Shown here in pieces: positions 21,227 through 29,482 of a stretch of 30,579 nt of DNA (positions are counted from its first letter, which is position 1; each line of letters starts with the position of its first letter). The notes under the pieces were generated by a model, which was not told the origin of the DNA, searched no databases, and saw only the letters and a program-made list of their open reading frames with translations. The DNA is from Erysipelotrichaceae bacterium UBA2227 (GTDB lineage Bacteria; Bacillota_I; Bacilli_A; Erysipelotrichales; Erysipelotrichaceae), in contig DDYT01000062.1 of the NCBI GenBank assembly GCA_002348095.1, positions 50,553-81,131 of the forward strand, read 5' to 3'. Both the position numbers and the translations under genes were made by a program.

Positions 21227-22755
21227 TATTTTCCTTTTAAGAGTGTATTGAATATCCCTCGGGCAATCTCTCGTCCGACGGAACTGCTCATCGTTCCCAT
21301 AAACGACTTGGCCATTTTGGTCACTTCATTTTGGGTCGTGCGGGTGGTGGTTCTTCTTGACTTTTCGAGCTGAGCTTTCTCTTTTTCCAAACGGACACGT
21401 TCCCGTTCAAGAGCAATCTCTTCTTTTTTCTGCCTGATTTCATCGGCCGCCTGCTTCTCGACAGTTTCCTTTTTGATCATTTGCGCCCGCAACATTTCAT
21501 AGGCAGATTCCTTGTCGACGATCTGATGATACTTATAGTAGAACGGGGAGTTTTGGATAAGATCATTGCGCTTGATCGGATCGATGACCCCAAAGCGGCT
21601 GTGCGGAGGAGCAATCAATGCACGCTCTACCATGCTTGGCCGACCCTCTTCATCCAACATCGACACCAAAGCTTCTCCGGTTTTTAAATCGGTCATTGCA
21701 TTAGGAATATCGATGGCCGGGTTTTGACGGAAAGTTTGGGACATGGCAACGATTGCTTTTTGCTCTTTGGGCGTATAAGCCCGAATGGCATGCTGGATCC
21801 GATTGCCCAACTGACCCAATACTTTTTCCGGAATGTCGATGGGGTTTTGAGTTACAAAATACACGCCGACACCTTTGGAGCGGATCAGACGGACGACCAG
21901 TTCGATCTTATCCATCAGTACTTTCGGGGCATTGTCGAAAAGTAAATGTGCTTCATCAAAGAAGAAAACCAGCTTCGGTTTATCCAGGTCACCGACTTCA
22001 GGAAGCTGCTCGAACAGTTCGGCCAACAGCCATAACAAGAACGTAGAATACAGCGCAGGGGACATCATGAGCTTCTCGCAGGCCAAAACATTGATATATC
22101 CCTTATCATAACTGTCAACCTTCATCAGATCCTTGATTTCCAAGGCCGGCTCAGCGAAAAAGTGATCACCGCCCTGATCCTGTAAGGTCAGCAGTGCCCG
22201 CTGAATCGCACCGATCGAGGTTTTTGAGATATTCCCGTATTCCGTAGTGAACTTATCGGCATTGTCTCCGACAAACTGAAGCATGCTTCGCAAATCTTTC
22301 AAGTCGATCAGAAGTAGCTCCTGATCATCTGCGATCCGAAACGTGACATTCAGCACACCGGCTTGAACATCATTTAATCCCAAAATCCGTGATAAAAGCA
22401 ACGGTCCCATTTCGGAGATGGTCGTGCGCATCGGATGACCGAGTTCACCGAAAATATCCCATAACCGAACCGGAAAAGATTGAAATGTAAAATCAGACAA
22501 TCCTAAGAAATCCAGGCGTTCCTGAAGTTTTGGGTTTATCTCTCCCGGTTGGGCAACCGAAGCCAAGTCCCCTTTGACATCTGCGAGAAATACCGGAACA
22601 CCGATGGCACTGAAATGCTCAGCCAAAACCTTTAATGAGATGGTTTTGCCGGTTCCGGTCGCACCGGCAATCATACCGTGGCGGTTGGCCATTTTCGATA
22701 GCAAAAACACCTCTTTGTCACCTTTGCCGACAAACATTTTCGTTGTTTGATTCAT
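21226..22755 (-). CDS. DUF853/YjgR family HerA-like ATPase
   Basis: A 509-residue P-loop ATPase of the HerA/FtsK superfamily, similar to E. coli YjgR. It has Walker A GATGTGKT (31-38), LADVKGDLAS, Walker B LVFFFDEAHLLF (D267, E268), a sensor segment YFVTQNPIDIP, and the arginine-containing GNRIQHAIRAYTP. A long charged coiled coil rich in E, R and K (about 430-475) precedes the C-terminus. A DNA-translocation or helicase-like role is inferred from the superfamily; the YjgR function is not established. AAAGGAG precedes the ATG. Single-gene transcript with its own promoter and terminator. Confidence 0.9.
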   Translation of the reverse strand: MNQTTKMFVGKGDKEVFLLSKMANRHGMIAGATGTGKTISLKVLAEHFSAIGVPVFLADVKGDLASVAQPGEINPKLQERLDFLGLSDFTFQSFPVRLWDIFGELGHPMRTTISEMGPLLLSRILGLNDVQAGVLNVTFRIADDQELLLIDLKDLRSMLQFVGDNADKFTTEYGNISKTSIGAIQRALLTLQDQGGDHFFAEPALEIKDLMKVDSYDKGYINVLACEKLMMSPALYSTFLLWLLAELFEQLPEVGDLDKPKLVFFFDEAHLLFDNAPKVLMDKIELVVRLIRSKGVGVYFVTQNPIDIPEKVLGQLGNRIQHAIRAYTPKEQKAIVAMSQTFRQNPAIDIPNAMTDLKTGEALVSMLDEEGRPSMVERALIAPPHSRFGVIDPIKRNDLIQNSPFYYKYHQIVDKESAYEMLRAQMIKKETVEKQAADEIRQKKEEIALERERVRLEKEKAQLEKSRRTTTRTTQNEVTKMAKSFMGTMSSSVGREIARGIFNTLLKGK

Positions 22756-22782
22756 TTCTGAACTCCTTTATCGTATACTGAT

Positions 22783-22811
22783 ATTATAAATCGTCGTGCG
22801 TCTGCTTACAA
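22783..22811 (-). promoter_or_regulatory. promoter of the DUF853 gene
   Basis: On the minus strand: TTGTAA (22806-22811), 17 nt, TATAAT (22783-22788). Confidence 0.65.
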
Positions 22812-22865
22812 TCCAATCGATGAAAAGACAGCAATTTCTGTCAAGAAAATCTTCCATATATGTTT

Positions 22866-22871
22866 TATAGT
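22866..22871 (+). promoter_or_regulatory. -10 box of the AraC-family regulator gene
   Basis: TATAGT, 6 nt before GAGGA (22878-22882). The -35 is weak (AAGAAA at 17 nt). Confidence 0.4.
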
Positions 22872-22888
22872 GTTAATGAGGAACGCCC

Positions 22889-23782
22889 ATGTCAAAAAAT
22901 CACCTGAAAGAGCAGATCACAAGTATCCTTATGACTGAATCGGATGACATCACACTGGATGATCTGGCCCGTAAGCTGTCCTATTCCAAATGGCATCTTT
23001 TAAGGATGTTTAAGAAACAGACGGGTCAGACGCTGATGAGCTTCGTGAAGCGGATGCGGCTGCAAATGGCTGCCGATCGGATATCCGATGAAAAAATCAT
23101 GAATGTTGCCCTGGATGCCTTGTTTCGTTCCCACGAAGGATTCAGCCGGGCTTTTTTTCGGATGTTCGATGTTACCCCTCAGCAATACAAACAAAACATG
23201 CGCAGGGATCCTCAGTTTGTAGCAAAGATGATGAGAGATGCGAGCAAGCGCATCGCTGAAGGAGGAATACTCATGAAAGAAACACAGATTCCCGTATTTG
23301 TACAGGTCATATCCAAACCGGAGCGGAAACTGATCTGTAAAAAAGGGAGAAAAGCCGAAGATTATTTTACCTATTGTGAAGAAGTGGGATGTGATGTCTG
23401 GGATACCTTGTTAACCATCGAAGGAGCTCTTTCCGAACCGATGGGTCTCTGGTTGCCACAGAACATGATCGAAGATCAGACATCAGAATACATTCAGGGG
23501 GTTGAAGTGCCGATGAACTTTGATAAAGCTATCCCGGAAGGATTTTCGGTGATGACAATGCCTGCCTGTGAGGTAATGGTGTTTCAAGGTCCGCCATACC
23601 AAGATGATGATTACGGCGATGCTATCGGTCAGCTTTGGCACATAATGGAACACTATGATCCTCAACGGGTCGGATACCGATGGGCCGATGAAATGGGCGG
23701 TCGATTTCAATATGAACCACGCGGTGAACGCGGATATATTGAGGGATGGACGGTTAAAAGAGTCGAATTTACAGAAAGTTAA
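22889..23782 (+). CDS. AraC family regulator with GyrI-like effector domain
   Basis: A 297-residue transcription factor. The N-terminal DNA-binding domain (about 8-105) has two helix-turn-helix motifs: ITLDDLARKLSYSKWHLLRMF, and a second ending in SHEGFSRAFFRMFDVTPQQY. The C-terminal half (about 125-297) is a GyrI/SOUL-like ligand-binding domain (AraC_E_bind pattern, with EYIQGVEVP and FSVMTMPACEVMVFQGP and the ending WTVKRVEF), as in Rob or BmrR-type multidrug sensors. It probably activates efflux or detoxification genes, but none is adjacent. GAGGA precedes the ATG. Confidence 0.9.
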   Translation: MSKNHLKEQITSILMTESDDITLDDLARKLSYSKWHLLRMFKKQTGQTLMSFVKRMRLQMAADRISDEKIMNVALDALFRSHEGFSRAFFRMFDVTPQQYKQNMRRDPQFVAKMMRDASKRIAEGGILMKETQIPVFVQVISKPERKLICKKGRKAEDYFTYCEEVGCDVWDTLLTIEGALSEPMGLWLPQNMIEDQTSEYIQGVEVPMNFDKAIPEGFSVMTMPACEVMVFQGPPYQDDDYGDAIGQLWHIMEHYDPQRVGYRWADEMGGRFQYEPRGERGYIEGWTVKRVEFTES

Positions 23783-23801
23783 TGCAATCGACCCGAATTT
23801 C

Positions 23802-23810
23802 TGTTATAAA
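23802..23810 (+). promoter_or_regulatory. extended -10 promoter of the DUF1576-hflX operon
   Basis: TGT then TATAAA (23805-23810). GGGAG follows 6 nt later (23817). An imperfect dyad CCCGAA (23792-23797) / TTCGGG (23814-23819) brackets it and would mask the ribosome binding site only on read-through mRNA. Confidence 0.5.
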
Positions 23811-23827
23811 TATTTCGGGAGTGATGT

Positions 23828-25093
23828 ATGATGGAGTTTCTTACGATGTTAAAGAAGCCGCTGCCAAATCGATTACGGGTAACGCTTCTTTTCTATTTTC
23901 CGCTTATTTGCTTTTTGGGTGTTTTCATCGCAAATGATCCGCAGGTGTTGGATAATTTTGTAAAAATTCAGCTGTCACCGGCGATTTTACTGACGGATTA
24001 TTTGGAAGTCGGCGGTGTTGGGGCGACGCTGCTGAATGTCGGGCTGATTGCCTTAATGAACATTCTGCTGTTTCATTACTTAAAACTGCCCTATACCGGA
24101 TTGATGTTCGCGGCATTCTTTACGATTTTCGGATTTTCCTTTTTAGGTATGACGTTAGTCAACCTGATTCCGATTTATCTGGGTGGGTTGGTCTACAGTC
24201 GGTTCGCCAAAATAAAGTTCAGATCGATCATCATGCTCAGTGTTTTTGCCGGGACCTTAGGGCCGGTCGTCAGCCATCTGATTTTCGGTTACGGATTTTC
24301 CGGTGCCTGGGCTTGGTTTCTGGGAATCTCCATCGGGATCCTGATGGGATTTTTCGTTATTCCGATCGCACGTCATCTGTTGAAATTTCATGACGGCTAT
24401 AATCTGTATAACATCGGGTTTGCTGCGGGAATCATGGGCATAATTTTTGTATCGGTAATGAAAAGCTTGGGTTATCCGACCGTAAGGGTCGCTTTGCTTT
24501 ATCAGGTTCATGATTCTGTTATACTAACATTAATGATCATGTCCTGTTTATATCTGATTACTGTCGGATTCTTTGCCGAAGCAGAACTGATCAAAAAATG
24601 GAAACTGATTTTACCGATCAGCGGGCGGGCAATCTCCGACTTTACCGAACCTGCCGGATTTGGGGCAACATTATTTAACATGGGTATTGTCGGTCTGATG
24701 AGTACGGTGCTGGTGCTGATCTTGGGAGGTGTTGTCAACGGTTTCATGTTGGCCGGCATTTACACCATCATCGGTTTTGGTGCTTTCGGGAAGCATCCGA
24801 AAAACATTTGGCCGATTTTTGCAGGATCGATTTTATCCAGTATGGTTCTGGGATTGCCTTTATCCGCAACAACGACACTGGGATCGATTTTATTTGCGAC
24901 TACTTTGGTGCCGATTGCCGGAGCCTATGGTCCTTTCTGGGGCATCGTTGCCGGTTTCATGCATGTCTTTGTCGTCAGACAGGTGGGGGATTTTCATGGC
25001 GGATTAAACTTATATAACAATGGATTTGCCGGCGGATTGGTGGCCGGGGTATTGATCATTATAATTCAGACATTAAAAGGGGGAGAAAAATGA
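23828..25093 (+). CDS. DUF1576 family polytopic membrane protein
   Basis: A 421-residue membrane protein of about ten to twelve spans that appears to be an internal duplication. GGVGATLLNVGLIALMN in the first half matches GFGATLFNMGIVGLMS in the second, each followed by a hydrophobic stretch with a FTIFGFSFLG/YTIIGFGAFG core. FHDGYNLYNIGFAAG matches FHGGLNLYNNGFAGG. The repeated FHxGxNLYNxGFAxG is probably a functional re-entrant motif. The family is uncharacterised; duplicated topology suggests a channel or transporter. It overlaps the next gene by ATGA. Confidence 0.85.
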   Translation: MMEFLTMLKKPLPNRLRVTLLFYFPLICFLGVFIANDPQVLDNFVKIQLSPAILLTDYLEVGGVGATLLNVGLIALMNILLFHYLKLPYTGLMFAAFFTIFGFSFLGMTLVNLIPIYLGGLVYSRFAKIKFRSIIMLSVFAGTLGPVVSHLIFGYGFSGAWAWFLGISIGILMGFFVIPIARHLLKFHDGYNLYNIGFAAGIMGIIFVSVMKSLGYPTVRVALLYQVHDSVILTLMIMSCLYLITVGFFAEAELIKKWKLILPISGRAISDFTEPAGFGATLFNMGIVGLMSTVLVLILGGVVNGFMLAGIYTIIGFGAFGKHPKNIWPIFAGSILSSMVLGLPLSATTTLGSILFATTLVPIAGAYGPFWGIVAGFMHVFVVRQVGDFHGGLNLYNNGFAGGLVAGVLIIIIQTLKGGEK

Positions 25094-25437
25094 GAACGCA
25101 TATCAAACGTATTACCAGCATCGTCGATGAAATCATGACTTATCTTCTTCTGGAAAACTTTTCAAAACTTTCGGTTTCCGTTGAACCTAAGGGTAAATCA
25201 ACGAAACTGCATTTCATCAGTGAAAATGACTCAATGACACAGAAGCAGTTGGACGAAATCTTAGCGACGCTTAACCAGCCGCGTCAGATTGAGTTGGAAA
25301 CATATTATTGGACACTGGTCGGTGAAAGCGGCGTCGATATGTCGCTCAACGTAGTCGGACGCATGATCGATTCGGCTCATGGGTATCTGGAAAACGGTTC
25401 GATCGTCCTGATATTGCACAGGGAAGAAGTCGAATGA
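25090..25437 (+). CDS. small hypothetical protein between DUF1576 and HflX
   Basis: A 115-residue soluble protein with an alternating helix-strand pattern: an N-terminal helix (ITSIVDEIMTYLLLENFSKL), then strands around SVSVEPKG and KLHFISEN, and a C-terminal part GESGVDMSLNVVGRMIDSAH followed by NGSIVLIL. The layout vaguely recalls a truncated GHKL ATPase module, but the nucleotide-binding motifs are absent, so I assign no function. It overlaps the neighbours on both sides (ATGA), which ties its expression to the membrane protein. Confidence 0.7.
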   Translation: MRTHIKRITSIVDEIMTYLLLENFSKLSVSVEPKGKSTKLHFISENDSMTQKQLDEILATLNQPRQIELETYYWTLVGESGVDMSLNVVGRMIDSAHGYLENGSIVLILHREEVE

Positions 25438-26687
25438 TTTTTGAAAAGCAACGGGTGATTATCTTGGGGGTCAGGGATACATCGAATGAACATTTTAATC
25501 GGGCGATGGAAGAACTGGTCAATTTGGCCGGAGCTTGCGATATGGATGTGGTGGCTTCTTTTCAACAGACGAGTCCTTCATCAACAGCAGCTTACATTGG
25601 AGCCGGGAAAATCGATGAAGTGAAAAACTTCTGTCAGGATAATGATGTGAACACCGTAGTCACGCTTCACGAATTATCACCTTCACAGTTGCGTAATTTG
25701 GATGAAGCACTGGATTTGGCGGTGTTGGACAGAACGGCTCTGATATTGGAAATATTTGCCCGTCGGGCAAAGAGCAAAGAAGCAAAACTTCAGGTCGAAG
25801 TGGCTCAGCTTCAATATCAACTGCCGCGCATGATCGGCAGTTACACAGCATACAGCCGTCAAGCCGGCTCGTTAGGTTCGGTGCAGAGCCGTGGTATCGG
25901 TGAAACCAAGCTGGAACTCGACCGGCGTCGTCTCGAACGACGGATTTTTGAGTTAAATCAGGATTTGCAGCTGGTGGGACAGCAACGTCAGGTGCAGCGT
26001 CGCAAACGTAAGAAACAGGGGCTGTTCAATGTTGCTTTGGTCGGTTATACCAATGCAGGAAAAAGTACACTGATGAATCGGTTCTTATCCGTCAGTCAAA
26101 ATAAAACCGCCGAAAAAGAAGTGTTCGTCAAGGATCAGTTGTTCGCAACCTTGGAGACCTCCGTTCGTAACATCCATATTCCTCCCTATCCGCCCTTTAT
26201 CCTGTCAGATACTGTGGGATTTGTCAGCGATTTGCCGCATCCGTTGATCAAAGCATTCCGCTCAACGCTTGAAGAAGCAATCGAAGCCGATCTTTTGCTG
26301 CATGTCGTTGACTTCTCTGATCCGGATCATCCGGTGCATATCGATACAACCCGAAAAACTTTGCATGAAATCGGGGCAGGTTCCATCCCTGAAATATTGG
26401 TGTTGAATAAAAGTGATAGGATTTCCTTAAACTTTACAGCCGATGGCCAAGACAGTATCCGCATATCGGCCCTTACCGGGGCAGGTATCGATGGACTGAT
26501 CCGACGGATGTTTGATTATCGGTTTAGTGGTGAAGTACTGGATGTTCTGCTTCCCTATGATCGGATGGATTTGCTGTTTCTTGTGCAACAGGAATGCATG
26601 ACATTATCGAGCTTCGAAGAGGATATGGGGTATCGAATGTCGGTCAAAGGACCTCAGCACATCTTGACGCGCTTAAAGGAAGTTTAG
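25434..26687 (+). CDS. hflX: ribosome-associated GTPase HflX
   Basis: A 417-residue translational GTPase that binds the ribosome and in other bacteria splits stalled or heat-damaged ribosomes. It has the HflX N-terminal domain (TAAYIGAGKIDEVK, then AVLDRTALILEIFARRAKSK) and the long coiled linker with RGIGETKLELDRRRLERR. The G domain has G1 GYTNAGKST (204-212), G3 DTVGFVSDLPH and G4 NKSD. The GTG/ATG choice is clear: ATG at 25434 overlaps the previous stop. It is the last gene of its operon. Confidence 0.95.
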   Translation: MIFEKQRVIILGVRDTSNEHFNRAMEELVNLAGACDMDVVASFQQTSPSSTAAYIGAGKIDEVKNFCQDNDVNTVVTLHELSPSQLRNLDEALDLAVLDRTALILEIFARRAKSKEAKLQVEVAQLQYQLPRMIGSYTAYSRQAGSLGSVQSRGIGETKLELDRRRLERRIFELNQDLQLVGQQRQVQRRKRKKQGLFNVALVGYTNAGKSTLMNRFLSVSQNKTAEKEVFVKDQLFATLETSVRNIHIPPYPPFILSDTVGFVSDLPHPLIKAFRSTLEEAIEADLLLHVVDFSDPDHPVHIDTTRKTLHEIGAGSIPEILVLNKSDRISLNFTADGQDSIRISALTGAGIDGLIRRMFDYRFSGEVLDVLLPYDRMDLLFLVQQECMTLSSFEEDMGYRMSVKGPQHILTRLKEV

Positions 26688-26745
26688 TTTAAATAATGCC
26701 TGAAACGATGAAACAGGAGTTCTGATTTCAACCGAATGATTTCAT

Positions 26746-26777
26746 AAAAAAGTGATATCCATGGACATCACTTTTTT
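26746..26777. terminator. bidirectional intrinsic terminator
   Basis: AAAAAAGTGAT (26746-26756) pairs with ATCACTTTTTT (26767-26777). The stem gives a T-run in each direction, between hflX and the convergent secreted protein gene. Confidence 0.78.
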
Positions 26778-26780
26778 CGG

Positions 26781-27197
26781 TTAACGGTTGCCGCGCCGGC
26801 CAAAACCGTTGTTGCCTTCACTTCGGCTGGTGCGGATCCTCATGCCGCCCAGTGCCTGATTAGTACCATCACCGGTGCATTCTGATTGGCGGGTTTCAAA
26901 CTGAGCTTTTAGGGCATCGGCCTGTTCTTGTGTCAATACACCATCCGCAACTTTTTGATCTAGGATTGCTTGGCGTCTTTGAGTCATGAAGGACTTAATA
27001 TCATCCAGTTTATCAGCATCCAGTGCCAACTGACCCAAATGGAAACCATTTCCGCGCAAGTCAGCGATTTCTTCCGGAGTCTTTCCGGTCAGTTTACCGA
27101 TAAAATCCCAGGCATCGTCATTGCCGGCGGCCATCGCACCAATCAATGTCAGTGAGAGCCCGACCAGAACAAGCAATACAGTAAGCGTTTTTTTCAT
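26781..27197 (-). CDS. secreted DUF2680-like / LTxxQ-motif protein
   Basis: A 138-residue exported protein. The signal peptide (MKKTLTVLLVLVGLSLTLIG, cleavage near AMAAG) is followed by two short helical hairpins. The segment KVADGVLTQEQADALKAQFE matches the DUF2680 pattern and contains L-T-x-x-Q. The tail is rich in Gly, Arg and Asn (GNNGFGRRGNR) and probably flexible. A single Cys lies at SECTGD. AAGGAG precedes the ATG. It is transcribed divergently from a two-component system and its promoter carries matching repeats, so it may be a target or extracytoplasmic modulator of that system (inference, by analogy with CpxP). Confidence 0.8.
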   Translation of the reverse strand: MKKTLTVLLVLVGLSLTLIGAMAAGNDDAWDFIGKLTGKTPEEIADLRGNGFHLGQLALDADKLDDIKSFMTQRRQAILDQKVADGVLTQEQADALKAQFETRQSECTGDGTNQALGGMRIRTSRSEGNNGFGRRGNR

Positions 27198-27235
27198 AAA
27201 ATCATCTCCTTATCTCAGATTTTCTGATTAACCCT

Positions 27236-27267
27236 AGTATATAATGGAGTTATGACGAAACTATGAC
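27236..27267 (-). promoter_or_regulatory. promoter with PhoB-type direct repeats, DUF2680 side
   Basis: On the minus strand: GTCATA (27262-27267), 5 nt, GTCATA (27251-27256), 9 nt, TATACT (27236-27241). The repeats lie 11 bp apart and occupy the -35 region, which has no consensus hexamer. This is the arrangement expected for activation by an OmpR/PhoB-type regulator. Confidence 0.65.
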
Positions 27268-27304
27268 GATTTCAAGGTGTTTTTGTGAAAAAACAGTGGA
27301 TTTA

Positions 27305-27336
27305 GTCACAAGAATGTCATAATTCACTGATAAACT
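27305..27336 (+). promoter_or_regulatory. promoter with matching direct repeats, two-component side
   Basis: GTCACA (27305-27310), 5 nt, GTCATA (27316-27321), 9 nt, TAAACT (27331-27336). Same spacing as the divergent promoter; the GAGGTG ribosome binding site starts 6 nt after the -10. Confidence 0.6.
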
Positions 27337-27354
27337 TGTTTCGAGGTGATGATT

Positions 27355-28044
27355 TTGAAGAAGGTCCTTATTGTTGATGACAATTCGTCCATCGTGGTCA
27401 TCCTTTCAGACTACATAAAAAAGGAATCAATGCTTGTACAAAGTGCCTCGGATGGGGAAGAAGCGTTGCGCCTTTTCGACCAATGGCAACCGGATATAAT
27501 CCTCCTTGATGTCATGATGCCTAAGATGGATGGTTTTACTGTGTGCAAAGAGATTCGGAAAAAATCGATGATACCGATCATCATGATTACCGCGCGCAGT
27601 GAGGATTTCGACAAAATCATGGGACTGGACATTGGTGCGGACGACTATATCGTTAAACCGTTTTCACCCAAGGAAATCATTGCCCGCATCAATGCCATTT
27701 TTCGAAGGGTCGATGGCACATCCGGATCTAAAAAAAGTATTCGGATTCATTCATTAATCATTGATGAATCATCGTTTCACGTAAGTATTGATGAGACTGT
27801 CATAAATCTTACTAAAAAAGAGTTCGACGTATTGGTAACACTTGCATCTCATCCAAATCAGGTGTTTACGCGAGAACATCTACTTCAAAAATGTTGGGGG
27901 TATGATTATGTCGGCGATGATCGCACGGTCGATGCTCATATGAAGCGTTTACGAGCCAAATGTGATAACGTAAAACATCCCGAGTGGCAAATCACGACGA
28001 TTTGGGGTGTCGGATATAAATTGGAGGTCCTCCATGAAAAGTAA
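27355..28044 (+). CDS. OmpR/PhoB-type response regulator
   Basis: A 229-residue DNA-binding response regulator. The receiver domain (1-118) has acidic D8/D9, phosphorylation site D52 (LLDVMMPKMDG), T79 and K101 (VKPF). A winged-helix trans_reg_C domain follows with LTKKEFDVLVTLASHP, the recognition region and DDRTVDAHMKRLR. The start is decided by the ribosome binding site: GAGGTG ends at 27348, so the ATG at 27349 is too close, while the TTG at 27355 has 6-nt spacing and gives the usual MKKVLIVDDN. It overlaps the kinase gene by 11 nt. Confidence 0.93.
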   Translation: MKKVLIVDDNSSIVVILSDYIKKESMLVQSASDGEEALRLFDQWQPDIILLDVMMPKMDGFTVCKEIRKKSMIPIIMITARSEDFDKIMGLDIGADDYIVKPFSPKEIIARINAIFRRVDGTSGSKKSIRIHSLIIDESSFHVSIDETVINLTKKEFDVLVTLASHPNQVFTREHLLQKCWGYDYVGDDRTVDAHMKRLRAKCDNVKHPEWQITTIWGVGYKLEVLHEK

Positions 28045-29455
28045 GATCTCAAGAAAATTAATCTTGTACTTCGGAACTACGCTGATGGTATTTACACTGG
28101 TAATCAGTGTGGTGTTTCTTTTGGTTTTTCGTTATTACGTGATTTCCGAAAACGAAACAAAGTTACGTGAAAAGGCCGTTACAATAGCATCCACGATTTC
28201 ACAATCGGTTGATCTTGTGCGTCCATCGGGTGGAATGGGAATGTTGCTTCGGATTTTGTATGGCAACAGTAATGAAGATGTGTGGGTCGTTGATAGAAAC
28301 ACCAATATTATTACACGGGGGATGGGGCAGCACCAGTCGATAACTTACACGCAACTACCCAAAAGTGCGCAGGAAGTCATTGAAAATGTATTGGGCGGGC
28401 AGACTCAGTTTTCCAAAGATTTTTCGGCATTTCTTGACGGAACTTCGCTTACAGTAGCTACGCCGCTTTTTGACAGCAATAATGATATTATCGGTGCTGT
28501 TCTAGTTCATACGCAGATTACCGGTCTGAGTTCCGGTGTTCAGGCAGCATCTTGGATTATGGGAGTAAGCTTACTTTTTGCGTTAGGGATTGCCATAGTC
28601 ATGGGTATGTTATTCTCGATTTCTTTTAGTAAACCGCTCAATCAAATGGCAGAAATGACAAGTAAACTGAGTGAAGGGCGACTCGATGTCAGAAATGATA
28701 TAAATCAAAATGATGAAGTTGGTCAGCTTGCGGAAAACTTAAATATGATGGCTGACAAACTGCAAGCAAGCGAACTTCAACGAGAACAGCTCAATCAGAT
28801 CCGCAAGGATTTTATGGCTACTGTTTCACATGAGTTAAAGACACCTTTGACTGTGTTGCAAGGCTCATTGGAAGCCTTAATGGAAGACATCGCAAAAGAT
28901 CCTCAACAGATTCAGAAATATTATCATCAGATGCATGATGAAACCTTGGCACTCAGCCGATTGACCAATGATTTACTTGAACTGACACGCCTGTCGAGTA
29001 CCGACTTCAAAATTGAAAAACAGCGAGTTCTACTGAGCAATCCTTTGAATTCTGCCATTGAAGCTGCAAAAATCAAAGGCAAAGATAAAGAAATCGCCTG
29101 GACAGTTCACAAGAGTGAGTCGATTGAGATCATGGCAGATGAGGGAAGGGTCAGGCAGATGATCTTGATCATTCTTGATAATGCAATAAAGTTTTCACCA
29201 ATCAAAGGCCAAATTACCGTGACCGTCGATGGTGATACGCTTCGTATCTGTGACCAGGGAAGTGGAGTTTCACCAGAAGATTTGCCATTTATCTTTGACC
29301 GTTTCTATCGTAACAAAGATGCTTCTCACCTTGGCAGCGGATTGGGTTTGGCAATTGCCGATCAGATTGCTAAACGACACGATATCCATATTGAGGTAAC
29401 CAGTCAACCCCATGTTAATACTTGTTTCGCTTTGACATTCAACCCAATCTACTAA
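28034..29455 (+). CDS. membrane sensor histidine kinase
   Basis: A 473-residue kinase, partner of the regulator just upstream. It has TM1 (about 9-33), an extracytoplasmic sensor domain of about 135 residues, TM2 (about 171-197), HAMP (about 198-250), a HisKA helix with the phospho-acceptor H266 (VSHELKTPL), and HATPase motifs DNAIKFSP (N box), CDQGSGVSPEDLPFIFDRFYR (G1/F) and GSGLGLAI (G2). All catalytic boxes are intact. GGAGG precedes the ATG. The signal is unknown; the extracytoplasmic loop could sense the envelope or the neighbouring secreted protein. Confidence 0.94.
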   Translation: MKSKISRKLILYFGTTLMVFTLVISVVFLLVFRYYVISENETKLREKAVTIASTISQSVDLVRPSGGMGMLLRILYGNSNEDVWVVDRNTNIITRGMGQHQSITYTQLPKSAQEVIENVLGGQTQFSKDFSAFLDGTSLTVATPLFDSNNDIIGAVLVHTQITGLSSGVQAASWIMGVSLLFALGIAIVMGMLFSISFSKPLNQMAEMTSKLSEGRLDVRNDINQNDEVGQLAENLNMMADKLQASELQREQLNQIRKDFMATVSHELKTPLTVLQGSLEALMEDIAKDPQQIQKYYHQMHDETLALSRLTNDLLELTRLSSTDFKIEKQRVLLSNPLNSAIEAAKIKGKDKEIAWTVHKSESIEIMADEGRVRQMILIILDNAIKFSPIKGQITVTVDGDTLRICDQGSGVSPEDLPFIFDRFYRNKDASHLGSGLGLAIADQIAKRHDIHIEVTSQPHVNTCFALTFNPIY

Positions 29456-29482
29456 AAACCCATCACTCGGATGGGTTTTCCA
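29455..29482. terminator. bidirectional intrinsic terminator
   Basis: AAAACCCATC, loop ACTCG, GATGGGTTTT. It sits between the histidine kinase and the convergent acyltransferase gene, overlapping the latter's stop. Confidence 0.8.

Noticed and set aside
23792..23819. CCCGAA/TTCGGG dyad as a terminator of the AraC-family gene
   Set aside because: Only a 6-bp stem with a 16-nt loop and no following T-run; it overlaps the next promoter and ribosome binding site instead.
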